Shown here one piece after another: positions 17,888-26,936 of a stretch of DNA of 63,349 bases; position 1 is the stretch's first letter; every line of letters begins with the position of its first letter. The stretch spans positions 1 through 63,349 of the forward strand of contig SUYC01000018.1 of assembly GCA_015060625.1 (NCBI GenBank). Reading direction: 5' to 3'. The position numbers were made by a program, and so were the translations under genes. The notes under the pieces are model-generated. The model saw only the letters and a list, made by a program, of their open reading frames with translations. It was not told the DNA's origin and made no database searches. Origin of the DNA: Xylanibacter ruminicola (lineage in GTDB: Bacteria > Bacteroidota > Bacteroidia > Bacteroidales > Bacteroidaceae).

Positions 17888-17964
17888 TTTGAAAAAAAAG
17901 AAGGTGGCGCGCCCGGTATATGCGTGGCCGCTGGATATTAATAACAATTTAAATTTTTAAAACA

Positions 17965-18162
17965 ATGCCAAAAGTAAAGACAAACTCTGGTGCAAAGAAG
18001 AGATTCTCTTTCACTGGAACAGGTAAGGTAAAGAGACGTCATGCCTTCCACAGTCACATTCTGACAAAGAAGACCAAGAAGCAGAAGCGCAACTTGGTAG
18101 GTACAACTATCGTTGATCCTAGCAACATGAAGCAGGTTCGTGATCTGTTGTGTCTCCGTTAA
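17965..18162 (+). CDS. rpmI: 50S ribosomal protein L35
   Basis: 65 residues, standard length. PKVKTNSGAKKRFSFTGTGKVKRRHAF is the L35 signature and the protein is very basic. It lies between infC and rplT. The 77-nt spacer before it contains a short GC-rich segment (17903-17933), a possible site of autoregulation by L20 as in other bacteria, though no structure can be claimed. Confidence 0.97.
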   Translation: MPKVKTNSGAKKRFSFTGTGKVKRRHAFHSHILTKKTKKQKRNLVGTTIVDPSNMKQVRDLLCLR

Positions 18163-18196
18163 ACCTATTGTCTAACATTTAAAAGAAGTAAGAATT

Positions 18197-18541
18197 ATGC
18201 CAAGATCAGTAAATCACGTTGCATCAAGAGCAAAGCGTAAAAGAATTTTGAAGCTTACCCGCGGTTACTTCGGTGCCCGCAAGAATGTTTGGACAGTAGC
18301 AAAGAACACATGGGAGAAGGGTTTGACCTACGCCTATCGTGATCGCCGTAACAAGAAGCGCAACTTCCGTAGCTTGTGGATCCAGCGTATCAACGCTGCC
18401 GCTCGCCAGGAGGGTCTGAGCTACTCAGTTCTGATGGGTAACCTCGCTAAGGCAGGTATCGAGATCAACCGTAAGGTGCTCGCCGACCTCGCTATGAACA
18501 ATCCTGAGGCTTTCAAGGCCATCGTAGAGAAGGTAAAGTAA
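18197..18541 (+). CDS. rplT: 50S ribosomal protein L20
   Basis: 114 residues, standard length: N-terminus [19 protein letters not shown], then [14 protein letters not shown] and [12 protein letters not shown]. It binds 23S rRNA early in 50S assembly and represses its own operon in several bacteria. It ends the operon and is followed by a strong terminator. Confidence 0.98.
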   Translation: MPRSVNHVASRAKRKRILKLTRGYFGARKNVWTVAKNTWEKGLTYAYRDRRNKKRNFRSLWIQRINAAARQEGLSYSVLMGNLAKAGIEINRKVLADLAMNNPEAFKAIVEKVK

Positions 18542-18568
18542 ATTAAACGACTTACCAAGTCTTAAAAT

Positions 18569-18600
18569 AAAACCCCTGCCAAACGGCAGGGGTTTTACTT
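18569..18600. terminator. Bidirectional intrinsic terminator
   Basis: A 12-bp stem (AAAACCCCTGCC / GGCAGGGGTTTT) with loop AAAC. T-rich sequence follows on both strands, so it can end rplT on the plus strand and the STAS gene on the minus strand. Confidence 0.9.
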
Positions 18601-18607
18601 TGTTCAT

Positions 18608-18916
18608 CTAATCCTTAAACTTGAACAAGTGCACAAAACCGGTTGTTTTGAATACGTCGTACACGTTCGGTTGTAATCCTTTGATGAAGAGCTCACAGTG
18701 ATTAATCCAACCTTGCTGAGCGATATGCATCAATATACGTAGGCCGCTTGACGATATGTATTCGAGCTGGGTGCAGTCGATTACAATTTCCTGTTCAAAG
18801 TAATCAAACAGCGGCCTGATTTCTCTTTCTGCGGCTGTTGTTACCGATGTGTCTATGCGCCCTATCAGTGTTAGCGTTATCTGGCGCTCGCCTGTTTTGT
18901 TGATTTTAATTTCCAT
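18608..18916 (-). CDS. STAS-domain anti-sigma factor antagonist-like protein
   Basis: 102 residues from the ATG at 18916 (MEIKINKTGERQ). The longer frame upstream overlaps the neighbouring gene and shows no family similarity. It has the STAS fold with DCTQLEYISSSGLRIL; Ser55-57 include the site phosphorylated in SpoIIAA and RsbV. It is predicted to switch partners with an anti-sigma kinase and to be dephosphorylated by the SpoIIE-like phosphatase encoded 19 nt upstream. Confidence 0.88.
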   Translation of the reverse strand: MEIKINKTGERQITLTLIGRIDTSVTTAAEREIRPLFDYFEQEIVIDCTQLEYISSSGLRILMHIAQQGWINHCELFIKGLQPNVYDVFKTTGFVHLFKFKD

Positions 18917-18935
18917 CTCTATCTCTTTTCTATAT

Positions 18936-21152
18936 TTATTTCTCAATGATTTTCTGCATGGTGAGTATGTTCTCATCATTCTTGCGCTCATAGCTGATGT
19001 GGTCCATATAGTGGCGCATCAAATGTATTCCCAAACCGCCTTCAATGCGCTGTTCGGCTTGTTGCTCAACATCTACTTCGGCTGCTTGGGTGGCGTCAAA
19101 TGGCATGCCTTTGTCGTGAAGTGTGAATGTTAGCATCATTTCGTTAGCTTCGGCCTCTAATATGATGTGGCTTGGTTCGCGGTCAGGATAGGCATATTTC
19201 ATCACGTTTACTACAGCCTCTTCTACTGCTAAGGTGGTGAACGTCATCGCTGTTTCGTTCATTTGCAGATCTTGGCAGATGCTGTTCACAAAAGCTGTCA
19301 GTTCTACGATTTCTTCTACATCGTTGCCTAATGTCAGATTACGATGATAGAGACTATCGTCGCTGGGCTGGGGAAGGAATCTGATGGCCATCAGTGAGAT
19401 GTCGTCGGCTTGAGGTGTGTCACCAACAAAATTCTTGGCCGTTTCAAAGTGCTGATGTGTGTACTGGCGTGCATCCAAGTGCAGATCGGCCAATCGGTTG
19501 GCTCTGTTGCTGATACGATTGCGGCCAAACTGCTCATGGTTGGCTGTCTCTGCCTCGGTATAGCCGTCGGTGTAGAGAAACAGAATCTCTTCGCGATCCA
19601 TGAATAATGTCTGATTGCTGTATTCCCACTCCGGGCGCAATCCAACAGGAATGTTATTATCTACATAAATAAAGCGTGCTAATGTGCCTACCAGCATGGG
19701 AGGCTCGTGGCCGGCATTGGTGTAGTTTAGCTGACCAGTTTTCAAGTCGAGTACGCCTAAAAAGAGTGTGACGAACATGCATGAGTCGTTGGTATCGCAG
19801 ATGGCTTTGTTGATGCGACTTACAATTTGACTGGGGTCGGTACTCAGCCTTGCTTCGCAGCGGAATAGCGATATGGTCTCGGCCATCATCAGTGCTGCTG
19901 GTACGCCTTTGCCACTCACGTCGCCGATGCAGAAGAATAGCTTGTCGTCGTGCATCAGGTGGTCGTACAAATCGCCGCCCACCTCCTTGGCTGTTACTAT
20001 CTCGCCGTAGATATCTACATCGGTGCGTTCGGGGTAAGGAGGGTATTTCTTGGGAAGCATCGACTGCTGTATGTGGCTGGCAATTTTCAGATCTTGCTCA
20101 ATAGCTGCCTTCTGGGCAGTTGTTTTTTTCAACTGGTCGATATTGCGTATCAACGTGCGGCTCAGGATGAAGATGACTATCAAACCGAAGAACATAACGG
20201 CCATAATGATGGCACCCAGCACATTGCCTTGGTGATTAATGATAGCTTCGGGCACTACAATTACTACTGTCCATTCGGCATATTTTACAAACGAGTAGAA
20301 CAGTACTGAGCTCACGCCATTCTTGGTCAACTTGCAGCTGCCGCTCTCCTGATTCTTCATACTGCGAGCCACAACGTCGTCTGTCATGTCGGGTGTTTGA
20401 GATGCTACCTCTTGGAAGGTGGTCGTCAGGATGAGCTTTTCGTTGGGATGAATGATATAGGTTCCGTCGTTATCGAGTACGAAACTGTACGACTTCTCCT
20501 TGAAATCCTTTTCAAATCGTTCGTGGTTTTGGGCATCAATGCGCTTGTGGCGCTGTCGGAGCCACTCTAGTGATACATCGGCACCCAGCATGGCTGCCTT
20601 ATTGCCATTCTTGTCGCGAATGTGTGTCAGATATGTCGTGGTAAGCTGGCGTGATGCTGCCTGATCGAAATAAGGTGGCGTCCAGTCGCCCTCATCGAGA
20701 TCATAGACTTTTTTGTACCATGGTTGCGACAGAAAAGCAGAGTGGTCTTCGTTTATCTGCTTACCCTTGATAACGCCAGCCGAATCGCGCCAGGCATATA
20801 TTTCGAAGTATTGTCCGCGCTGTGGATAATAGCCAGGGTCGAATATCAGTCGGCAGCTCGACATGTATTTGTTCAGTTTTAGCATCTGCTCTAAATGCGC
20901 CTGTAGCTTGTCGGGGGTGTCGAGGTCGTTTTCTATGACGCTGATGTTATTGATGGCTGCCACATACACATCCGACAGCACACCACGTATTTTCTCGTTG
21001 GTGTGAAGCATGATGCCCTCGTAACGTGATTCGACCTCGCGGGTAGTTGAGTTACGTGTGAAGACAAACACAATACTCATGATGGTGGCCCACATGACTA
21101 ACAGTACCACCATGATGATTATGCTTAGTTTGTATGCAGATGCTTTCTTCAT
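18936..21152 (-). CDS. Membrane SpoIIE-type phosphatase fused to an anti-sigma-like ATPase domain
   Basis: 738 residues. Order: membrane helix about 8-31; an extracytoplasmic Cache-like sensor of roughly 260 residues; second helix about 312-335; PP2C/SpoIIE phosphatase about 370-590 with metal-binding EVGGDLYD, GDVSGKG and LYTDGYTEA; then a C-terminal HATPase_c_2 (RsbW-like) domain about 610-735 with AVEEAVVNVMKYAYP, LHDKGMPF and GGLGIHLM. It would sense an outside signal and set the phosphorylation state of the STAS protein. Carrying both phosphatase and kinase-like domains in one chain means phosphorylation and dephosphorylation of the STAS partner could be balanced by the same receptor. 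No sigma factor gene is nearby. Confidence 0.9.
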   Translation of the reverse strand: MKKASAYKLSIIIMVVLLVMWATIMSIVFVFTRNSTTREVESRYEGIMLHTNEKIRGVLSDVYVAAINNISVIENDLDTPDKLQAHLEQMLKLNKYMSSCRLIFDPGYYPQRGQYFEIYAWRDSAGVIKGKQINEDHSAFLSQPWYKKVYDLDEGDWTPPYFDQAASRQLTTTYLTHIRDKNGNKAAMLGADVSLEWLRQRHKRIDAQNHERFEKDFKEKSYSFVLDNDGTYIIHPNEKLILTTTFQEVASQTPDMTDDVVARSMKNQESGSCKLTKNGVSSVLFYSFVKYAEWTVVIVVPEAIINHQGNVLGAIIMAVMFFGLIVIFILSRTLIRNIDQLKKTTAQKAAIEQDLKIASHIQQSMLPKKYPPYPERTDVDIYGEIVTAKEVGGDLYDHLMHDDKLFFCIGDVSGKGVPAALMMAETISLFRCEARLSTDPSQIVSRINKAICDTNDSCMFVTLFLGVLDLKTGQLNYTNAGHEPPMLVGTLARFIYVDNNIPVGLRPEWEYSNQTLFMDREEILFLYTDGYTEAETANHEQFGRNRISNRANRLADLHLDARQYTHQHFETAKNFVGDTPQADDISLMAIRFLPQPSDDSLYHRNLTLGNDVEEIVELTAFVNSICQDLQMNETAMTFTTLAVEEAVVNVMKYAYPDREPSHIILEAEANEMMLTFTLHDKGMPFDATQAAEVDVEQQAEQRIEGGLGIHLMRHYMDHISYERKNDENILTMQKIIEK

Positions 21153-21209
21153 TATTCTTCCTTTTACTTTTTATTCATTCCAATTTTGTTTTAGGAGCGA
21201 TGTGGGCAA

Positions 21210-21241
21210 CAAAGGTACGGTTTTTTAGGAAGATAGCCAAA
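21210..21241 (-). promoter_or_regulatory. Promoter for the phosphatase-STAS operon
   Basis: On the minus strand the -33 element TTTG (21238-21241) and -7 element TACCTTTG (21210-21217) are 20 nt apart, a full match to the Bacteroidota consensus, about 57 nt before the start codon. Confidence 0.75.
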
Positions 21242-21311
21242 TTTTTATTGTTTTTTTACAAAAAAACAGTCGGATTCTGAGAGCAGAAATACAAAAAAAT
21301 ACAATTATTTC

Positions 21312-21342
21312 TTGTTTATATCACCAAAAACATGTAATTTTG
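21312..21342 (+). promoter_or_regulatory. Promoter for the cytidylate-kinase-like gene
   Basis: TTG at 21312-21314 and TAATTTTG at 21335-21342, 20 nt apart. The -7 box overlaps the upstream part of the open frame, which supports the later start codon at 21367. Confidence 0.7.
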
Positions 21343-21366
21343 TCGCAGTTATTAAAAATTACCAAT

Positions 21367-22002
21367 ATGAATAAGAACGAGAAATTTGTAATTACTATTA
21401 ATCGAGAAGTAGGAAGTGGTGGACGTACCGTGGGTCGAAAGTTGGCTGAAAAGCTCGGTGTGAAATATTGTGATAAGTCTGTTATCAACGGACTGACTCA
21501 GCGTTTTGGTCTCTCTGTTGAAAAGATTGAGGAGATTAAGGCACAGAAGAAGACATGGTGGAATGAGATTACCACCTATTATAATACATTGGTAAATAGT
21601 GCCTCTTTGCCTATGGAAGCTGAGGTGAAGCTTGATAATGCCAGTCTTTTCGAAACCGAGAAACGTATTCTGCTTGAGTTAGCCGAGCAGACATCGTGCG
21701 TGGTGGCAGGTCGTACGGGCTTTATGGTCTTCCGTGACCATCCTAACCGTATCAACGTTTTCATTCAAGCCTCGACCGCCCATCGTATCCAGCGCATTAT
21801 GCGTCGCCAGAATGTCAACGAGCAGGAGGCACGCAACATTATAGCCCAGCTTGATGCCAGTCGTGAAACTTACATCAAGAAGTTCGAGGATACGTCGCGC
21901 TATGATACCCGTAACTATCAGCTCGTTATTTCGATGGACGGTCTGACCGAAGATGATGCCGTTGACATCATCTTGGATTATGTCAATCGTACCAGTAAGT
22001 AA
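21367..22002 (+). CDS. Cytidylate kinase-like family protein
   Basis: 211 residues from ATG 21367; the open frame reaches back to 21340, but the promoter lies inside that extension. P-loop NREVGSGGRTVGRKLAEKLG near residue 11, followed by the cytidylate kinase 2-like DKSVI region and an arginine-rich lid (RIQRIMRRQNVNEQEA). The family is related to CMP kinases but is not the usual Cmk; the true substrate is unproven. It stands alone between divergent and convergent neighbours. Confidence 0.85.
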   Translation: MNKNEKFVITINREVGSGGRTVGRKLAEKLGVKYCDKSVINGLTQRFGLSVEKIEEIKAQKKTWWNEITTYYNTLVNSASLPMEAEVKLDNASLFETEKRILLELAEQTSCVVAGRTGFMVFRDHPNRINVFIQASTAHRIQRIMRRQNVNEQEARNIIAQLDASRETYIKKFEDTSRYDTRNYQLVISMDGLTEDDAVDIILDYVNRTSK

Positions 22003-22032
22003 CTATCATTGCCTCAATACTGGTGCCATGGG

Positions 22033-24228
22033 CTATAGGCCTTTCATGGACAGAGAGATGCGTTGGCGACGATGGTCAACCTCGGTAACGCGTACCTGAA
22101 CATGTTGGTGAAGCTTGACTACGTCGAGTGGGTGAGCAATACGGCGGTTGGCCATCTGCGAGATATGTACCAAACCGTCGTGATGCACACCAATATCTAC
22201 AAAGGCACCAAAGTTGGTGATGTTAGTAACTATGCCAGGTAACACCATCCCTTCAACCAAATCGTCGATGGTGCTTATATTCTTGTCAAACTCGAAAGCT
22301 TCAAGCTGCTGACGTGGATCGCGGCCAGGCTTTTCGAGTTCGGCCATAATATCGGTCAGCGTAGGCATGCCCACCTCGGCTGTTACATAGCGGTTCAGCT
22401 CCAGCATGTCACGTTTCTCTTTATTTTGAATAAGGTCGGCTACAGTGCAGTTCTGATCTTTGGCCATCTGTTGTACAATGGGGTAGCTCTCGGGGTGCAC
22501 GGCTGTGCCATCAAGTGGGTTCTTCGCATTGTGAATGCGCAAGAAGCCTGCACATTGCTGATAGGCCGATGGACCTAAACGGGGTACTTTTAACAGTTGG
22601 GCACGCGAAGTAAAGGCGCCATGCTCGCGACGATAGTCTATGATGTTTTTGGCCAGTGTGGCACCAAGGCCGCTAACGTACATCAGCAGGTGCTGCGAGG
22701 CGGTGTTCAAATCTACTCCTACCAGGTTTACACAACTCTCTACTGTTTGGTCGAGAGAGTGCTTGAGTTTGGTTTGGTCCACGTCGTGCTGATACTGTCC
22801 CACACCGATGCTCTTAGGATCGATTTTTACCAGTTCGGCCAGTGGGTCCATCAGGCGGCGACCAATGGAAACCGCACCACGCACGGTTACATCTTCATCT
22901 GGGAACTCATCGCGTGCCACTTTCGAGGCTGAATAAACAGAGGCACCTGCCTCTGACACAACAAAAACCTGTGGGGTGGGCAAATTCAAATCGCCAGATT
23001 TTGCTGTCGCTTTTTTAGTATCTACGGCAATATTGTATTTTCCGCCGAGCACATCTTTCACAAAGCTATCTGTTTCGCGACTGGCTGTACCATTACCAAT
23101 AGAGATGGCCTCTATCTGAAATTTCTGTATCAAGCGTTGTAGGGTGATGGCGGCTTCGGTCCGTTTGTTTACTGGGGGGTGAGGCATGATCACGTCGTGG
23201 TGCAACAGGTTGCCTTGTGCATCTAAGCATACCACCTTGCAACCAGTACGGAAACCAGGGTCGATACCCATGACACGTTTCTGACCTAACGGGGCGCCTA
23301 ACAGCAGTTGGCGCAGGTTTTCGGCAAAAACGCGGATGGCTTCTTCGTCGGCTTTGTCTTTGCTCTGTGCAGCAAATTCTGTCTCGATGGCTGGTTTGAG
23401 CAGACGTTTGTAGCCATCATCTATAGCCTCGGCTACCAAACGGCCGCATGGGGTGTTGCCATATACGTAATGGCGCTTCAGGCGTTCAAGGGCTTCGTCG
23501 TCGTTGGGCGAAATACTGATGCGCAGGATGCCCTCTGATTCGCCTCGACGCATGGCAAGCAACCGGTGGGATGAGCAACGTTTTAGAGGTTCGCTCCAGT
23601 CGAAGTAGTCGCTATATTTGGCTGCTTCGTCGGTATCGGCCTTGGCTTTTACAACCTTAGATGTTATAACAGCCTGACGGGCAAAAGCATTACGCAGTTG
23701 CTGGCGCGATTTCTCGTTTTCGCTGACAACCTCGGCGATAATGTCTTGAGCTCCTTTTAGGGCGCTTTCTGTACTGTCCACATCGCCCTTGGCAAACTTT
23801 GAGGCGGCAGCTTCGGGATCACGCTCGCGCTGTTTCATCAGTAATAGCGCAAGCGGTTCCAGTCCTTGTTCGCGGGCCACTTGAGCTCGGGTGCGGCGTT
23901 TGGGTTTGTAAGGCAGGTATATGTCCTCGAGTTCGGTAGCATCCCAGCACTGGCTGATGCGTTCCTGGAGCTCAGGCGTCATCTTGTCAAGATCGGTGAT
24001 GGTCTTGATAACTGTCTCCTTGCGTTTCTGTATGTCGAGCAGTTTTTCGTAGCGGTCGCTAATGGCTGCTATCTGTACCTCATCCAGTCCGCCTGTGCGC
24101 TCTTTGCGGTAACGTGCGATAAAGGGTATGGTGCAGCCTTCGTCGAGCAAAACTAACGTGGCCTCTACGAACTTCTGACTGATGCCTAATTGCGTAGCAA
24201 TTTGATAGGAAAAGACGTTCTTTTGCAT
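22033..24228 (-). CDS. tex: Tex-family transcription accessory protein
   Basis: 731 residues with the Tex layout: N-terminal helical domain (FIARYRKERTGGLDEVQI), YqgF/RNase H-like domain (RVMGIDPGFRTGCKVV near residue 320), helix-hairpin-helix region (YVSGLGATLAKNIIDYR; LLKVPRLGPSAYQQCAGFLRI) and a C-terminal S1 RNA-binding domain (about 661-731, VTNITNFGAFVDIGVHHDGL). Tex binds RNA polymerase and nucleic acid and is the bacterial relative of Spt6. It is transcribed alone and divergently from the LolA-like gene. Confidence 0.96.
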   Translation of the reverse strand: MQKNVFSYQIATQLGISQKFVEATLVLLDEGCTIPFIARYRKERTGGLDEVQIAAISDRYEKLLDIQKRKETVIKTITDLDKMTPELQERISQCWDATELEDIYLPYKPKRRTRAQVAREQGLEPLALLLMKQRERDPEAAASKFAKGDVDSTESALKGAQDIIAEVVSENEKSRQQLRNAFARQAVITSKVVKAKADTDEAAKYSDYFDWSEPLKRCSSHRLLAMRRGESEGILRISISPNDDEALERLKRHYVYGNTPCGRLVAEAIDDGYKRLLKPAIETEFAAQSKDKADEEAIRVFAENLRQLLLGAPLGQKRVMGIDPGFRTGCKVVCLDAQGNLLHHDVIMPHPPVNKRTEAAITLQRLIQKFQIEAISIGNGTASRETDSFVKDVLGGKYNIAVDTKKATAKSGDLNLPTPQVFVVSEAGASVYSASKVARDEFPDEDVTVRGAVSIGRRLMDPLAELVKIDPKSIGVGQYQHDVDQTKLKHSLDQTVESCVNLVGVDLNTASQHLLMYVSGLGATLAKNIIDYRREHGAFTSRAQLLKVPRLGPSAYQQCAGFLRIHNAKNPLDGTAVHPESYPIVQQMAKDQNCTVADLIQNKEKRDMLELNRYVTAEVGMPTLTDIMAELEKPGRDPRQQLEAFEFDKNISTIDDLVEGMVLPGIVTNITNFGAFVDIGVHHDGLVHISQMANRRIAHPLDVVKLHQHVQVRVTEVDHRRQRISLSMKGL

Positions 24229-24260
24229 AAATATAAGTAGTAATTTCGTTAATTTGTGTG

Positions 24261-24268
24261 CAAATATA
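24261..24268 (-). promoter_or_regulatory. -7 box for tex
   Basis: TATATTTG on the minus strand, 32 nt before the tex start codon. Confidence 0.6.
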
Positions 24269-24290
24269 GTGATAAATCGTGAGAAATGTG

Positions 24291-24298
24291 TAATTTTG
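24291..24298 (+). promoter_or_regulatory. -7 box for the LolA-like gene, close to the start codon
   Basis: TAATTTTG with only 10 nt between its end and the ATG at 24309, so the transcript should have almost no 5' leader if this start is used; ATG at 24321 is an alternative. Confidence 0.6.
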
Positions 24299-24308
24299 CA
24301 GTTCGAAA

Positions 24309-24938
24309 ATGAAAAGATTAATGAGAAAAGGGATAATTTTAGCGGTAATCATGCTGATTGGCACCATTTGCCATGTGCAGGCACAAGAAAATGCCAACAG
24401 TCGACAGGCACGCCGCATCTTTAACAATGCTTACCAGCAGGTGTTTGGTGAACAAGGTGCAACGCTTCACTACGATGTGAATATTACAGGAATTTATAAA
24501 ACCCGAGGCACTATCTGGTACAAAGGCAAGAAGAGTAAGTTTGACGAAGCGAGGATGACTTCGTGGAATGATGGCAAATATGTGTACACCTTTAAGAAAA
24601 AGAAACGCGAGGTGGAGTTGCACACAGCCAAGAATAATAAGAGTGATAAGTACTCGCAGAAGTTTAAGTTTGAGCCTGAGAACTATAACTATAGTATAGC
24701 CGAGGCCGACAACGGACTGCTGATAACGTTGAAGCTCATCAAGGGGCGCAAAGGTATGAAAGAGATACGAGCCTTGCTGGAGCGTAAAACCTATCATCCG
24801 ATCAGCGTACGCATTAAAATCGCTTTTATATGGACTACCATTAAGATTAGCGACTTTCAGAGCGGAGGCATTACCGACGAGATGTTGCGTTTTCCCAAAG
24901 AGCAGTTTAAGAATTATAAATTTGTTGACAAGCGATGA
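24309..24938 (+). CDS. Exported LolA-like protein
   Basis: 209 residues. A signal peptide (RKGIILAVIMLIGTICHVQAQ) is followed by a LolA/LolB-type beta-rich domain: ARRIFNNAYQQVFG, then alternating strands such as GTIWYKGKKSKFDEARMTSW and YVYTFKKKKREVEL. LolA carries lipoproteins across the periplasm. This one is only distantly like classical LolA and could bind another lipid. It overlaps the ABC-F gene by 4 nt (ATGA), suggesting coupled translation. Confidence 0.75.
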   Translation: MKRLMRKGIILAVIMLIGTICHVQAQENANSRQARRIFNNAYQQVFGEQGATLHYDVNITGIYKTRGTIWYKGKKSKFDEARMTSWNDGKYVYTFKKKKREVELHTAKNNKSDKYSQKFKFEPENYNYSIAEADNGLLITLKLIKGRKGMKEIRALLERKTYHPISVRIKIAFIWTTIKISDFQSGGITDEMLRFPKEQFKNYKFVDKR

Positions 24939-26923
24939 TATCTGTAGAAGGACTGAAAGTAGAATTTGGCATAAAACCCTTGTTTGATGGCGCCAGTTTC
25001 GTCATTAACGACAAGGACCGCATAGCCCTTGTGGGTAAGAATGGAGCTGGTAAATCTACCATGCTTAAAATATTGTGTGGAAAACAGAAACCAACCGCAG
25101 GTACTGTAAGTGTTCCTAATGATACTAAGGTGGGCTATCTGCCACAGGTAATGATATTGCAGGATGATACCACCGTGCGTGAAGAGGCACAGAAAGCTTT
25201 TGCCGACAACACACGCATGAAGGAGCGCCTGGATCAGATGAACCAAGAGCTGGCAGAGCGTACCGACTATGAGAGCGAGAGCTACATGCAGCTGATCGAG
25301 AAATATACTACCGAGCACGAGCGCTATATGATGATGGGTGCCGAGAATTATGAGGCCGAGATAGAGCGCACACTTACTGGTTTAGGCTTTGAACGTAGTG
25401 ATTTCGAACGCCCAACTTCTGAGTTCTCGGGTGGTTGGCGCATGCGTATCGAATTGGCTAAGATCCTGTTGCAGAAACCCGATGTGCTGCTCCTCGACGA
25501 GCCTACCAACCATCTGGATATCGAATCAATCCAGTGGCTGGAGCAGTTCTTGTCGCAGAGTTCAAGTGCTGTTGTACTGGTAAGTCACGACCGTGCCTTT
25601 ATTAATAATGTATCTAACCGCACGCTTGAGATATCGTGTGGTAAGGTTATCGATTATAAGGTGAAGTACGATGAGTACGTGGTGCTGCGTAAGGAGCGCC
25701 GCGAACAGCAGTTGAGGGCTTACGAGAATCAACAAAAGGAAGTGGCCGAGATGAAAGCGTTTATTGAACGATTCCGTTATCAGGCAACCAAGGCTGTTCA
25801 GGTGCAGCAAAAGGTAAAGCAACTGGAGAAAATTGTGCCCATCGAGATTGATGAGATCGATAATTCGGCCATGCATCTGAAGTTCCCACCTTGTTTGCGA
25901 AGTGGCGATTATCCTGTGATTTGCGACGAAGTGCGCAAGGATTATGGTGCCCATACAGTATTCGACCATGTGTCGCTTACTATCAAACGTGGCGAGAAGG
26001 TGGCCTTTGTGGGCAAGAACGGCGAAGGAAAGTCAACGCTTGTGAAATGCATTATGGGCGAAATCCCCTATACAGGCAACCTGAAAGTGGGTCACAATAT
26101 CCAGATTGGCTATTTTGCCCAGAATCAGGCACAGTTGCTTGACGAGAACCTGACCGTGTTCCAGACTATCGACTATGTGGCCAAGGGCGAGATTCGTTTA
26201 AAGATTAACGATATCTTAGGCGCCTTTATGTTCGGTGGCGAAGAGAGTGATAAGAAAGTAAAAGTGCTGAGTGGTGGCGAACGTAGCCGATTGGCCATGA
26301 TTCGCTTATTGTTGGAACCAGTAAACCTGCTGATTCTCGACGAGCCTACCAACCATTTGGATATGCCTTCGAAGGATGTCCTGAAAGAGGCTATTAAAGC
26401 CTTTGATGGGACAGCTATTATAGTGAGTCACGACCGTGAGTTCCTGGATGGACTGGTAACGAAGGTGTATGAGTTCGGCGGCGGTAAAGTTCGCGAACAC
26501 TTGGGTGGTATCTACGATTTCTTGCAGTCAAAGAAGATTACCGAACTGAACGAACTGGGGCGTGAAGATTCCCAACGTGGGAATAATAATTTCCCAGCAA
26601 GGGAACAAAAAGTTCCCAACGTGGGAACAAAAACAGCCCAACAAGAGGTTCCACAGGAGACTTTGACAAAGGTACTGAGCTATGCCGAGCGTAAGGAGCA
26701 GCAGAAACGTGTCAATCGTGCGCAAAAGGCTGTGAAGCAGTCGGAAGAGAAAATCGAGAAGATGGAGCTGCGCCTCAAGGAACTGGATGAACTGCTGATG
26801 CAGCCCGAGAATGCTTCGGATATGACACTCGTGACGGAGTACACGACTATTAAGCGTGACTTGGACGAAGAGGTGGAGCGCTGGGAGAAAGCTAGTGAAG
26901 AATTAGAATCATTAACGCAATAA
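24935..26923 (+). CDS. ABC-F family ATPase (Uup/Ettb type)
   Basis: 662 residues with two ATP-binding cassettes and no membrane segments. First cassette: Walker A GKNGAGKST near residue 35, signature SEFSGGWRMR, Walker B VLLLDEPTNHLD. Second: GKNGEGKST near residue 355, signature VLSGGERSRL, LLILDEPTNHLD. C-terminal coiled coil from about residue 580 to the end. ABC-F proteins act on the ribosome. The linker between the second cassette and the coiled coil (about residues 544-570) is encoded by three short inverted repeats and is rich in Asn, Gln, Pro and Val, unlike the rest of the protein. Confidence 0.95.
   Translation: MISVEGLKVEFGIKPLFDGASFVINDKDRIALVGKNGAGKSTMLKILCGKQKPTAGTVSVPNDTKVGYLPQVMILQDDTTVREEAQKAFADNTRMKERLDQMNQELAERTDYESESYMQLIEKYTTEHERYMMMGAENYEAEIERTLTGLGFERSDFERPTSEFSGGWRMRIELAKILLQKPDVLLLDEPTNHLDIESIQWLEQFLSQSSSAVVLVSHDRAFINNVSNRTLEISCGKVIDYKVKYDEYVVLRKERREQQLRAYENQQKEVAEMKAFIERFRYQATKAVQVQQKVKQLEKIVPIEIDEIDNSAMHLKFPPCLRSGDYPVICDEVRKDYGAHTVFDHVSLTIKRGEKVAFVGKNGEGKSTLVKCIMGEIPYTGNLKVGHNIQIGYFAQNQAQLLDENLTVFQTIDYVAKGEIRLKINDILGAFMFGGEESDKKVKVLSGGERSRLAMIRLLLEPVNLLILDEPTNHLDMPSKDVLKEAIKAFDGTAIIVSHDREFLDGLVTKVYEFGGGKVREHLGGIYDFLQSKKITELNELGREDSQRGNNNFPAREQKVPNVGTKTAQQEVPQETLTKVLSYAERKEQQKRVNRAQKAVKQSEEKIEKMELRLKELDELLMQPENASDMTLVTEYTTIKRDLDEEVERWEKASEELESLTQ
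26568..26628. repeat. Three consecutive short inverted repeats inside the ABC-F gene
   Basis: ATTCCCAACGTGGGAAT (26568-26584), TTCCCAGCAAGGGAA (26591-26605) and GTTCCCAACGTGGGAAC (26612-26628). The first and third share a 15-base core with arms TTCCCA/TGGGAA and loop ACG. All lie within the linker of the ABC-F protein and keep its frame open. Confidence 0.85.
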
Positions 26924-26936
26924 ACTCTAAAAAACA

